Source: Prevotella sp. CAG:891
GTDB lineage: Bacteria; Bacteroidota; Bacteroidia; Bacteroidales; Bacteroidaceae
Reading direction: 5' to 3'
Assembly (NCBI GenBank): GCA_000437675.1
Contig: FR901732.1
Coordinates: 1-7,544, forward strand
Length of the DNA: 7,544 nucleotides
The notes under the pieces were generated by a model. The model was not told the origin of the DNA and did not search any database. It saw only the letters and a list, made by a program, of their open reading frames with translations. Positions 1 to 6,072 of this stretch are shown piece after piece (the first letter of the stretch is position 1; the number at the start of each line of letters is the position of its first letter). The translations under genes and the position numbers were made by a program.

Positions 1-1
1 T

Positions 2-151
2 GATATAAAAGAATGGGGTAGATGGGATGGATACTCAAAAATTAAGGCAAATCTTGAATTTTATAAGAGTTCAGACGACTTCATAAAAAAATACGGGGTT
101 AGTAGAATGATGAATACAATTCATTTTCTACTAACCCCGTATTTTATATAG
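2..151 (+). CDS. 3' end of an unrecognised protein, cut by the window edge
   Basis: This is the only plus-strand frame open from the left edge; the other two meet stops almost at once. It gives 49 codons and ends at TAG, with two bases between it and the stop of the convergent methylase gene. The visible tail is rich in Lys, Asp, Tyr and Phe (for example GRWDGYSKIKANLEFY) and reads like a soluble protein until about residue 32. The last 19 or so residues are encoded by the terminator-like hairpin at 88-145, so the C-terminus may be an extension into the hairpin and not an ancestral end. The stretch is more AT-rich than the genes to its right. I do not recognise the family and assign no function. 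With only 49 codons visible, a chance open frame is possible. Confidence 0.4.
   Translation, partial: DIKEWGRWDGYSKIKANLEFYKSSDDFIKKYGVSRMMNTIHFLLTPYFI
84..145. terminator. Bidirectional intrinsic terminator between convergent genes
   Basis: Bases 88-107 pair perfectly with 126-145 (20 bp, with a GGGG/CCCC core). After a small internal loop, 110-115 pairs with 119-124, closing on the 3-nt loop ACA, for about 26 bp in all. Read on the minus strand the stem is followed by a run of seven T (A run at 85-91), so it should end the mtaB-glycosyltransferase-methylase transcript. On the plus strand the stem ends in TTTT and then ATATA, a weaker U-tract. The hairpin starts about 10 bases after the methylase stop codon and lies inside the plus-strand ORF tail. 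The stem is longer than most intrinsic terminators. Confidence 0.85.
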
Positions 152-153
152 GT

Positions 154-861
154 TTAGCGGGCATAAATCGCAAAGATGGTAGGCGTTTTGCCCAAATCAG
201 GCAAAGGTTGCTGTTTCCATTCCTTGATGGTGAGCGTGCGTAAGTATTCGTTTTCGGTGGTGAGTCCGGAAGCTATACAAAGGCGGGTTCGCGGTTGGCA
301 CACGCTGAGAATGTCGGCAATCATTTTAGCATTGCGGTAGGGCGTTTCAATAAACAACTGCGTTTGCTGTTCGGCTGCCGAGCGGCTTTCTAATTGTTTC
401 AGACGTTTGGCGCGGTCGGAAGGATGAATGGGTAGGTAGCCGTTGAAGGCAAAACTCTGTCCGTTGAAGCCTGAGCCCATCACGGCCAACGGAATGGAAG
501 ACGGACCTACGAGCGGTACAACTTTTAAACCCTGCCGTTGGGCTGTGGCTACCACATCTGCTCCCGGATCGGCTACGGCCGGACAACCGGCTTCGCTGAT
601 GACTCCCACACTTTCGCCTTGGCGCAGCGGTTCCAAGTATTGATTAAACAGGGCCGCATCAGCATGTTTACCCATGGGGTAGAAGGTTAGGCTGTCGATG
701 TCGATGTCGCGATCAACCTGTTTTAGAAAACGGCGAGCAGTGCGTATTTCTTCTACAATAAAATGACGGATGCTGCGAATCACCTCGCTGTTGTGAGATG
801 GTAATACCTGGTCGAGTGGGGTTTCGCCCAAGGTTACGGGAATAAGGTATAAAGCAGGCAT
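154..861 (-). CDS. RsmI-like SAM-dependent methyltransferase (tetrapyrrole methylase fold)
   Basis: The 235-residue protein belongs to the tetrapyrrole (corrin/porphyrin) methylase superfamily, in the branch containing RsmI, which 2'-O-methylates C1402 of 16S rRNA. Family motifs are visible in order: GVISEAGCPAVADPG (86-100, the RsmI 'ISDAGTP..DPG' loop), VVPLVGPSSIPLAVMGSG (114-131, SAM-pocket region), FNGYLP (139-144) and IETPYRN (171-177). It is about 50 residues shorter than E. coli RsmI, and its first 85 residues diverge: it starts MPALYLIPVTLGET where RsmI has a 'LYVVPTPIGN' type start. From memory, Bacteroidales carry this short form as well as a genuine RsmI, so I leave the gene symbol empty; substrate unknown. 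The start ATG places the first beta strand (ALYLIPVT) as in relatives. It lies 143 bp after the glycosyltransferase with no terminator between, so it is probably the last gene of that transcript. Confidence 0.9.
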   Translation of the reverse strand: MPALYLIPVTLGETPLDQVLPSHNSEVIRSIRHFIVEEIRTARRFLKQVDRDIDIDSLTFYPMGKHADAALFNQYLEPLRQGESVGVISEAGCPAVADPGADVVATAQRQGLKVVPLVGPSSIPLAVMGSGFNGQSFAFNGYLPIHPSDRAKRLKQLESRSAAEQQTQLFIETPYRNAKMIADILSVCQPRTRLCIASGLTTENEYLRTLTIKEWKQQPLPDLGKTPTIFAIYAR

Positions 862-1004
862 GGGGTGGAAAAGTATATTTCGGTTTGTGATTGTCGGAAA
901 GTGAGAAGATGAAGTACCGGTGATGAATTAGCCGATAAACCTGCGGATTATGGAATAATTCAAAAAGGATGAAAACACGGATGCCATTAGCATGGTTTAT
1001 TCGG

Positions 1005-2045
1005 TTAGCTGATTTTATCCAGCTGGCTGAAATGCTTTTTGCCTTTGGCGTAATATTGCCACAAAATGCTTTGCTGGGTGCGTTCCGGAATGTGCTTGCC
1101 GTCGGCAACAGCCAAACGCAAATTGTGTTCGCGGTCGGCTTTGAATTGCGAACGCGCTTTGTGGTATTCACGTCGGGCACGCAGCACAGCCTTGAAGTTT
1201 GCCCAATCGAATGCAAGCAAAAATTTCAGCGCAGCTACTCCGTCGAGCAAAGCACGCCAGCGCATAACCGGGCCAAGTTCGTCGGTTGGCAGGTTTTTAT
1301 AGAGCATGAAAAGATTATTGCGGAAATTCAAAAAAGTTTTTCTTGGATTTCCGGCATCGAGTGTACCTCCGCCCACATGGTAGGCAATGCTTTCAGGAAT
1401 ACAAACGATTTGGCGTCCGCGGGCACGCAGTCGCCAGCAAAGGTCTATTTCCTCCATGTGTGCAAAGAATCTTTTGTCAAGTCCGCCGCTGTTTTTCCAA
1501 TCGGTTTGGCGAATCATCAAAGCCGCACCCGTTGCCCAGAACACCGGACAAATGCTTTCGTACTGTCCGTTGTCGGTTTCAACATCGGCAAAGATGCGTC
1601 CGCGGCAGTAAGGGTAGCCATAGCGGTCGATAAATCCCCCGGCAGCACCGGCATATTCAAAACTTTCTTTATTTTTTTGGCTGAGTAACTTGGGCATACA
1701 TGCAGCCACTTCGGGGTTCGATTCCATGTAGTTGAGCAAAGGGCGCAACCAACCTTCCGTTACCTCAACATCCGAGTTAAGCAACAAATAATAAGGCGCA
1801 TCAATCTGCTTTAAAGCCTGGTTGTAGCCCTCGGCAAAACCAAAGTTTTCGTTTAACTTCAGCGATACTACCGAAGGAAATTCCTGCGCAAGCATGGTTA
1901 GCGAATCGTCGGTCGAACCATTGTCGGCCACAATAACCAAACCCTCGTCGGCAGAATGTGCTACCACCGATGGAAGGAATTGGCGCATCATTTCGCAACC
2001 ATTCCAGTTAAGGATAACTACGGCAATTTTATCAGTGGAAATCAT
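1005..2045 (-). CDS. Glycosyltransferase family 2 (rhamnosyltransferase-like)
   Basis: The 346-residue protein is an inverting GT-A fold family 2 glycosyltransferase, which transfers a sugar from a nucleotide donor, usually in building polysaccharide, O-antigen or glycolipid. Visible motifs: VVILNWNG (9-16, first strand), ADNGSTDDS (40-48, nucleotide-binding loop), ENFGFAEGYNQ (66-76), LLLNSDVEV (87-95, the DxD-equivalent metal site), CPVFWATGAALMIR (166-179), FAHMEEIDLCWRLRARG (194-210, with the E-E-I-D catalytic-base region) and AYHVGGGT (221-228). The N-x-G-F-x-x-G-x-N pattern and the 'HVGGGT' element resemble WbbL/RfbF-type rhamnosyltransferases, but donor and acceptor cannot be read. The C-terminal 80 residues are basic and have no clear transmembrane helix beyond a weak hydrophobic stretch near 268-282, so a peripheral membrane enzyme is likely. 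Its ATG is 14 bp after the mtaB stop, so the two are almost certainly co-transcribed. Confidence 0.93.
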   Translation of the reverse strand: MISTDKIAVVILNWNGCEMMRQFLPSVVAHSADEGLVIVADNGSTDDSLTMLAQEFPSVVSLKLNENFGFAEGYNQALKQIDAPYYLLLNSDVEVTEGWLRPLLNYMESNPEVAACMPKLLSQKNKESFEYAGAAGGFIDRYGYPYCRGRIFADVETDNGQYESICPVFWATGAALMIRQTDWKNSGGLDKRFFAHMEEIDLCWRLRARGRQIVCIPESIAYHVGGGTLDAGNPRKTFLNFRNNLFMLYKNLPTDELGPVMRWRALLDGVAALKFLLAFDWANFKAVLRARREYHKARSQFKADREHNLRLAVADGKHIPERTQQSILWQYYAKGKKHFSQLDKIS

Positions 2046-2059
2046 TGGATAGGGTGAGA

Positions 2060-3400
2060 TTATTTGTCAGTAAAAAGAAGTGCTTGCAAGCAATCTTTGT
2101 TGGGCGTCAGTTCGCCGAGTTTCACGGTTTGCAGTTCGTTGTCGACAGCCTCTATGCCTTCAGTTTGCACCACGCGGATGTAGTTGTCGGTAAATCCCTG
2201 CATGGGTTCACCGTTACGGGCATGTTCCCACAGTACCGGGCGTGCTTGTCCGATAAAGTTGTTGTAATGTGCCAAACGCTTTTCTTCCGACAGTGCCAGC
2301 AATCGTTGGCTGCGAGCATGTTTGGTTTGCGGTGAAACTACATGCGGAATGCGGAGTGCTTTCGTGCCTGGTCGTTCGCTGTAACTGAACACATGCAGCT
2401 GCGATATGTCCAATCCTTCGATAAAGTGATAAGAATCCTCGAAAAGTTCGTCAGTCTCGCCACGCATACCCACAATAACGTCTACGCCGATAAAGGCATG
2501 AGGCATTACTTCCTTGATGCGTTTAATTTTCTGGGCAAAGAGTTGCGTATCGTAATGGCGGTGCATGAGTTTCAGAACCTCGTCCGAACCAGACTGTAAG
2601 GGAATGTGGAAATGCGGCATGAAGGCACGCGATTGGGCACAGAAGTCAATGATTTCGTCTGTCAGCAGATTCGGTTCAATACTCGAAATTCGGTAACGCT
2701 CAATGCCTTCAACCGCATCGAGGGCACGGATAAGCTCCATAAAAGTTTCGCCCGTTGAACGGCCGAAGTCGCCCGTGTTGACACCCGTAATGACAATTTC
2801 TTTACCTCCCTCGGCAGCCACTTGTGTGGCCTGTTCCACTAATTGCGCGATACTTCCGTTGCGCGAACGACCGCGGGCAATGGGTATGGTGCAGTAGGTA
2901 CAGTAATAGTTGCAGCCATCCTGTACTTTCAAGAAATAGCGCGTACGGTCGCCTCGCGAACACGATGGAACGAAAGTTTTGATTTCGTGCGTCGGCACAC
3001 TGATGGCTTCATGGCAAGCATCGCCGTCTAACGCTCTTTTTTGGTTAAATCGTTCAGCAATGTATCGTACCACCTCGCCTTTTTGTTCCATGCCCAACAC
3101 CAGATCAACGCCCTCGAAGGTTTTGATTTCATCAGCTTTCAACTGTGCATAGCATCCCATAACAACCACAAAGGCTCCGGGATGCTCGCGCGTAAATCGG
3201 TGAATGGCTTGTCGGCATTTATGGTCAGCCACGTCAGTAACCGAGCAAGTATTGACAATGCAGATATCTGCCTTTTCACCTTTTTCTATGGTGCGCACTC
3301 CTTCGCGCTCCATGATGTCGCGTAGCGAGGAAGTTTCGGCAAAGTTTAGTTTGCAGCCCAATGTATGATAAGCTGCTGTCAGATTATTCAGATTTTGCAT
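2060..3400 (-). CDS. mtaB: tRNA t6A37 C2-methylthiotransferase MtaB
   Basis: MtaB is a radical-SAM methylthiotransferase that converts t6A to ms2t6A at position 37 of ANN-decoding tRNAs. The 446 residues show the full architecture. The N-terminal UPF0004 domain (about 10-125) has cysteines C16 (in YHTLGCKLNFAE), C52 (NTCSVTD) and C83 (MGCYAQ) for the auxiliary 4Fe-4S cluster. The radical-SAM domain (about 150-380) has C163, C167 and C170 in CNYYCTYC, plus TGVNTGDFG (205-213), HIPLQSG (265-271) and FSYSERPGT (338-346). A TRAM-type RNA-binding domain occupies about 383-445. The TLGCKLN start and 'ISSIEP' (238-243) favour MtaB over MiaB or RimO, which are the main alternatives. The length is normal and all cluster cysteines are present. 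It is the first gene of a minus-strand unit, behind a consensus promoter at 3537-3567 and a structured leader. Confidence 0.95.
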   Translation of the reverse strand: MQNLNNLTAAYHTLGCKLNFAETSSLRDIMEREGVRTIEKGEKADICIVNTCSVTDVADHKCRQAIHRFTREHPGAFVVVMGCYAQLKADEIKTFEGVDLVLGMEQKGEVVRYIAERFNQKRALDGDACHEAISVPTHEIKTFVPSCSRGDRTRYFLKVQDGCNYYCTYCTIPIARGRSRNGSIAQLVEQATQVAAEGGKEIVITGVNTGDFGRSTGETFMELIRALDAVEGIERYRISSIEPNLLTDEIIDFCAQSRAFMPHFHIPLQSGSDEVLKLMHRHYDTQLFAQKIKRIKEVMPHAFIGVDVIVGMRGETDELFEDSYHFIEGLDISQLHVFSYSERPGTKALRIPHVVSPQTKHARSQRLLALSEEKRLAHYNNFIGQARPVLWEHARNGEPMQGFTDNYIRVVQTEGIEAVDNELQTVKLGELTPNKDCLQALLFTDK

Positions 3401-3423
3401 ATTCTAAATTTGATGTAAAGAAA

Positions 3424-3442
3424 GGCATTAAAGAGTAATGCC
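3424..3442 (-). promoter_or_regulatory. Terminator-like hairpin in the mtaB leader (candidate attenuator)
   Basis: On the transcribed (minus) strand the sequence is GGCATTA-CTCTT-TAATGCC, a perfect 7-bp stem with a 5-nt loop, followed by TTTCTTT. It ends 23 bases before the mtaB ATG and sits downstream of the predicted promoter, so it is in the mtaB 5' UTR and not at the end of ccsBA. Two smaller hairpins precede it in the leader: 3449-3462 (CGACA/TGTCG, 4-nt loop) and 3486-3499 (GAAAAC/GTTTTC, 2-nt spacer). The loop of the 3449-3462 hairpin shares CATTACT with the 5' arm of this one, so its CATTA could compete for the TAATG of the 3' arm. The U-tract is interrupted by a C, so the strength is uncertain; it may only be a weak structure. 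Confidence 0.4.
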
Positions 3443-3536
3443 CATTTGCGACAGTAATGTCGGTGTTCACCTTATACCAGACAGCGAAAACTTGTTTTCA
3501 GTTGTCAGGTTCAAGTATAGGTCTACTTCGCGATAG

Positions 3537-3567
3537 CAAAGTTAATGTAAACCATTTGCTAAGCAAA
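3537..3567 (-). promoter_or_regulatory. Bacteroidota-type promoter for mtaB
   Basis: On the minus strand, TTTG (complement of 3564-3567) is separated by exactly 19 bases from TAACTTTG (complement of 3537-3544). This is a perfect match to the -33 TTTG / -7 TAnnTTTG consensus of the Bacteroidota primary sigma factor. Transcription should begin near 3530, giving an mtaB leader of about 130 nt. A 13-bp interrupted palindrome, TTTGC-TAA-GCAAA (3555-3567), covers the -33 element and might be an operator. Confidence 0.8.
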
Positions 3568-3620
3568 AAAATGCTTGAATTTTCTTTCAATACAGGCAGT
3601 AAGCAGAAACTTATTTTTTT

Positions 3621-3660
3621 AAAAAAAGAGTGGATGGCATCAAGCATACGAATGCAATCC
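3621..3660 (-). terminator. Intrinsic terminator of ccsBA, overlapping its stop codon
   Basis: On the minus strand GGATTGCAT (complement of 3652-3660) can pair with ATGCCATCC (complement of 3632-3640): 8 of 9 pairs with one T/C mismatch. The 11-nt loop contains the last codons of ccsBA, and its TGA stop (3642-3640) runs into the 3' arm. The stem is followed by ACTC and a run of seven T (A run at 3621-3627). Those seven T continue into seven A, a 14-bp symmetric tract at 3614-3627. Placement directly at the gene end supports a genuine terminator separating ccsBA from the mtaB unit. Confidence 0.6.
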
Positions 3661-5853
3661 GCCCAACAGGTAATTTACGCCAAAGTAAGTCATCAGTACC
3701 GTAGAGAAGGCCAGTAACAGATAAACAAAGAACGGGCGTTTGCGGCGGAACCATGGCAAACTGAACGAATGCAGCGGAAAAGCATATACTATTAAAGTAA
3801 TGAGTGCCCAAACCTCCTTGGGATCCCATCCCCAATAGCGTCCCCACGAATTGTTGGCCCAAATAGCTCCTATGAATATTCCCGCAGCCAGTAAAGCCAA
3901 AGCCGGATACAGCAACACTTGCGTGTAAAGCCGACATGTCGTGGATTCCGACGGAAAGAGCAAAGCCAGAACCGAAAGCAGGAAGGTCAGGCTGAGGAGG
4001 GCATAGGCCAACATGATGAGGCTGACATGCAGACTGAGCAATGGAGATTGAAGCACTGGCATTAACTCTGAAATGGCCGATCCCGACTGACTGAGCGAAG
4101 CGACCAATAAAAAGAAACCGGATGCTATGTAAGGCAAACTGCGGAGTATCGGGAAACCTGTACGGCAAAACGGCAGAAGAATACCAGAGCCCAGTGAAAT
4201 CCAGGCAGCTAAAAGCATGGTTTCATGGCCGTTACCCACCGGAGCTCTTCCTGATACATAACTGCGCAGCAATAGATAGGCCGTGAGCAGTACAAACCCT
4301 AAATTGCCAGTTGCCAACAGCCATTTGCGGAGTGTAGCCCCATACGTGCGTAGTGATGTAAAGAAACAGATAAATCCAAGTAGCAGGAAACCTCGCGACA
4401 ATATGGTTGGTAAATCAATGCAGCAATTATATAGATGTTCAGCCTTTCGCCTGGTAACCGAAGGCAAAGTGTCATGCCCAGCATGTTGCTGATAAGCTGC
4501 AATTTGATTCAAACACCGCATAAAGGTTACAGTGTCGTTGCTCTGTGCCGCAGTGCGCATTTGGCCGAAAATGTGTTTAATAAAAGCACGGTCAGCATTG
4601 CTGATGGCATACGTATCGGGCAGGCTGTCGGCACTGTTTATCCAAATGGTACGTTGGGCATTTACGGGAAAAACAGACAGAAATTCATCGTTTTGCAGCG
4701 CGTTAATCAGTTGAATCAGTTCGTTGATTTCGGCGGCCCGACGTCCTTTTGCATCATTTTCGTTGAGGTAAGGAAGCAAACGGTTTTGAGGGTTGATTAG
4801 TTGGTTAACCGAGGCATATTCCCCCATATTCAGTGCCTGGTACAAATCCTTTTGCTTGATGTGTAGGATGGGCTGTTCTTTCCAGTCCTCAGGCCAGAAA
4901 ATGCAGCCGCACAGCACCTGTTCGGCTGAAAAACTTTTATAACTTGTTCGTCCCGTCAGTTTCAAGCAAAAATCATTGGCCACTGTTTCTATGGGGCAAA
5001 TGCGTCCGTTGTATGCCACGAACAACCGGCCGAAAGCATCGGCTTGGGCCGTTGAAAGTGTGCGCGGACACGATATCTTTGCGGATGAAGCAGCATGGGA
5101 TGAGGCTGGCAGCGATATGAGCAAGAGAAATGACAGGACTGTGCGAAGTTTCCGCAAACTTTTTCTGAATCCGCCATGTGGTGTCAGTAGCAACCAAACG
5201 AACGCAATGAAGAGCAGCGTGTAGCCGCAGTAAGTAACAGGCAGTCCCAGGGTATCGCGCTGTACTGAAAGAATGGTACCCAGTCCGTCGGCATCGAACG
5301 ATTGTTGGTAAAAGCGCCATCCTTCAATCGTAGCCACCCGGTTCATGCTTACACTTACTTCGTATTGGTTATTGACGCACAATTTGCTCACATAGTTGCT
5401 GGCTGAGTGCGTGCCGGGATGATAATTCACCGTAAACTGTTTGAGACGGATGGCAAAGGGCAGACTTGCGGGTTCGTAAAGCGCATGCCCATCGGGAATA
5501 TACGCGCGTTCTGTAATGCCGGTTCGCAAATGTATCCGTCCGCTTTTCGCCGTAAGGGCGGTCAGTCCCGCACCGCAAAGAATCAGCACAAAGGAGGCAT
5601 GTAGCAACCATAGGTGAGCGCGTTTGATAAATTCTGTCCATGTGCGTATGGGACAGGAACAAGACAGCCCCACGATGCCAGACAGGGCGGTGCATCCCCA
5701 TAATATGGCAAACCAAGTGGAATGATATACAGCATTGGCATTCCATCGGTCACATCCCCAATGTTCGGTAAAAGTGGTCAATGCCATGATTGCTGCCAAA
5801 AGTGCCAGCAACACAAACGAAACACGTTTGATGGCTGAAGTGAAAACGATCAT
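3640..5853 (-). CDS. ccsBA: CcsBA, fused System II cytochrome c synthetase
   Basis: This 737-residue integral membrane protein exports heme and attaches it to CXXCH motifs of periplasmic c-type cytochromes. The ResB/CcsB half (about 1-230) has membrane helices near 10-28, 45-65, 80-100 and 208-224 and an outer loop between. A hydrophobic segment (236-250) leads into a 230-residue outer region (about 252-480) containing YNGRICPIETVA (281-292). The CcsA half (484-737) has six to eight helices. The heme-handling WWD signature WANNSWGRYWGWDPKEVW is at 665-682. The four conserved histidines are assigned by motif: H85 in WLLHASFVL (TM-His1), H609 in LLSLHVSL (P-His1), H694 in FPLHSF (TM-His2) and H734 in GLHSYA (P-His2). 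All are present, so it should be active. The ATG precedes a basic N-terminus and the first helix. No cytochrome or nrf gene is visible beside it; it is divergent from the di-iron/LuxR gene. Confidence 0.93.
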   Translation of the reverse strand: MIVFTSAIKRVSFVLLALLAAIMALTTFTEHWGCDRWNANAVYHSTWFAILWGCTALSGIVGLSCSCPIRTWTEFIKRAHLWLLHASFVLILCGAGLTALTAKSGRIHLRTGITERAYIPDGHALYEPASLPFAIRLKQFTVNYHPGTHSASNYVSKLCVNNQYEVSVSMNRVATIEGWRFYQQSFDADGLGTILSVQRDTLGLPVTYCGYTLLFIAFVWLLLTPHGGFRKSLRKLRTVLSFLLLISLPASSHAASSAKISCPRTLSTAQADAFGRLFVAYNGRICPIETVANDFCLKLTGRTSYKSFSAEQVLCGCIFWPEDWKEQPILHIKQKDLYQALNMGEYASVNQLINPQNRLLPYLNENDAKGRRAAEINELIQLINALQNDEFLSVFPVNAQRTIWINSADSLPDTYAISNADRAFIKHIFGQMRTAAQSNDTVTFMRCLNQIAAYQQHAGHDTLPSVTRRKAEHLYNCCIDLPTILSRGFLLLGFICFFTSLRTYGATLRKWLLATGNLGFVLLTAYLLLRSYVSGRAPVGNGHETMLLAAWISLGSGILLPFCRTGFPILRSLPYIASGFFLLVASLSQSGSAISELMPVLQSPLLSLHVSLIMLAYALLSLTFLLSVLALLFPSESTTCRLYTQVLLYPALALLAAGIFIGAIWANNSWGRYWGWDPKEVWALITLIVYAFPLHSFSLPWFRRKRPFFVYLLLAFSTVLMTYFGVNYLLGGLHSYA

Positions 5854-5883
5854 AACGAATAGTTAAATATCAGCTTGAAACTG

Positions 5884-5891
5884 CGAAGGTA
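5884..5891 (-). promoter_or_regulatory. Candidate -7 element for ccsBA
   Basis: On the minus strand TACCTTCG matches TAnnTTTG at all but one position and lies 30 bases upstream of the ccsBA ATG, a suitable distance. I find no TTTG or TTG 19-21 bases further upstream, so the promoter is either weak, activator-dependent or elsewhere in 5892-6000. No Shine-Dalgarno sequence precedes the start, as usual in this phylum. Confidence 0.35.
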
Positions 5892-5993
5892 GTACAAAGC
5901 TTTTGGACGCGGTGTATTTGAGTAGAATAAATTTCACTGCCTGATTGATGAAATAATTAAAAGTGGGTAGTTGTTTTGTGCTGAGGGAGTGCG

Positions 5994-6011
5994 ACAATTT
6001 TTTCAAATTGT
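5994..6011. promoter_or_regulatory. 18-bp dyad in the divergent region, candidate operator
   Basis: ACAATTT-TTTC-AAATTGT is a perfect 7-bp inverted repeat with a 4-bp spacer. It lies in the intergenic region between ccsBA and the di-iron/LuxR gene, centred about 70 bp upstream of the predicted transcription start of the latter and about 150 bp from the ccsBA start. The geometry (two short half-sites, 4-bp centre) resembles sites of CRP/FNR-family dimers, but the half-site is not one I can assign to a particular regulator. AT-rich composition makes a chance dyad possible. Confidence 0.35.
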
Positions 6012-6033
6012 ACATATATCCCCATAAATAGGC

Positions 6034-6065
6034 ATTGTTTACTTAACGGGAAAACATTAAATTTG
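6034..6065 (+). promoter_or_regulatory. Bacteroidota-type promoter for the di-iron/LuxR gene
   Basis: ATTG (6034-6037) and TAAATTTG (6058-6065) are 20 bases apart. The -7 box is a perfect TAnnTTTG, the -33 box 3 of 4. Transcription normally starts a few bases after the -7 box, here about 6070-6073, which is at the ATG at 6073. The mRNA would therefore be leaderless or nearly so. Confidence 0.65.
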
Positions 6066-6072
6066 CAGCACT

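Noticed and set aside
862..1004. Separate promoter for the RsmI-like gene (TACTTTTC on the minus strand just before its ATG)
   Set aside because: The last -7 base mismatches, no properly spaced TTTG lies upstream, and the site would put the transcription start on the ATG. Read-through from the glycosyltransferase is simpler.
713..1216. 167-codon minus-strand frame joining the end of the glycosyltransferase to the start of the methylase
   Set aside because: It overlaps real genes in another frame and its translation has no family features; the overlapped genes carry full motif sets.
969..1688. 239-codon plus-strand frame
   Set aside because: It lies antisense to the glycosyltransferase, whose conserved motifs cover the same bases; no independent motifs or promoter.
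3614..3627. T7A7 symmetric tract as a separate repeat element
   Set aside because: The half next to ccsBA is explained as its terminator U-tract; simple AT symmetry needs no further cause.
3611..4168. 185-codon minus-strand frame
   Set aside because: It overlaps the CcsA half of ccsBA in another frame, exactly where the WWD motif and the conserved histidines are encoded.
4218..4260. Arg536 in CcsBA where chloroplast CcsA has a GHxPxSN histidine, read at first as loss of a heme ligand
   Set aside because: The functional periplasmic and membrane histidines match H609, H694 and H734 around the WWD motif; this position is not one of them.
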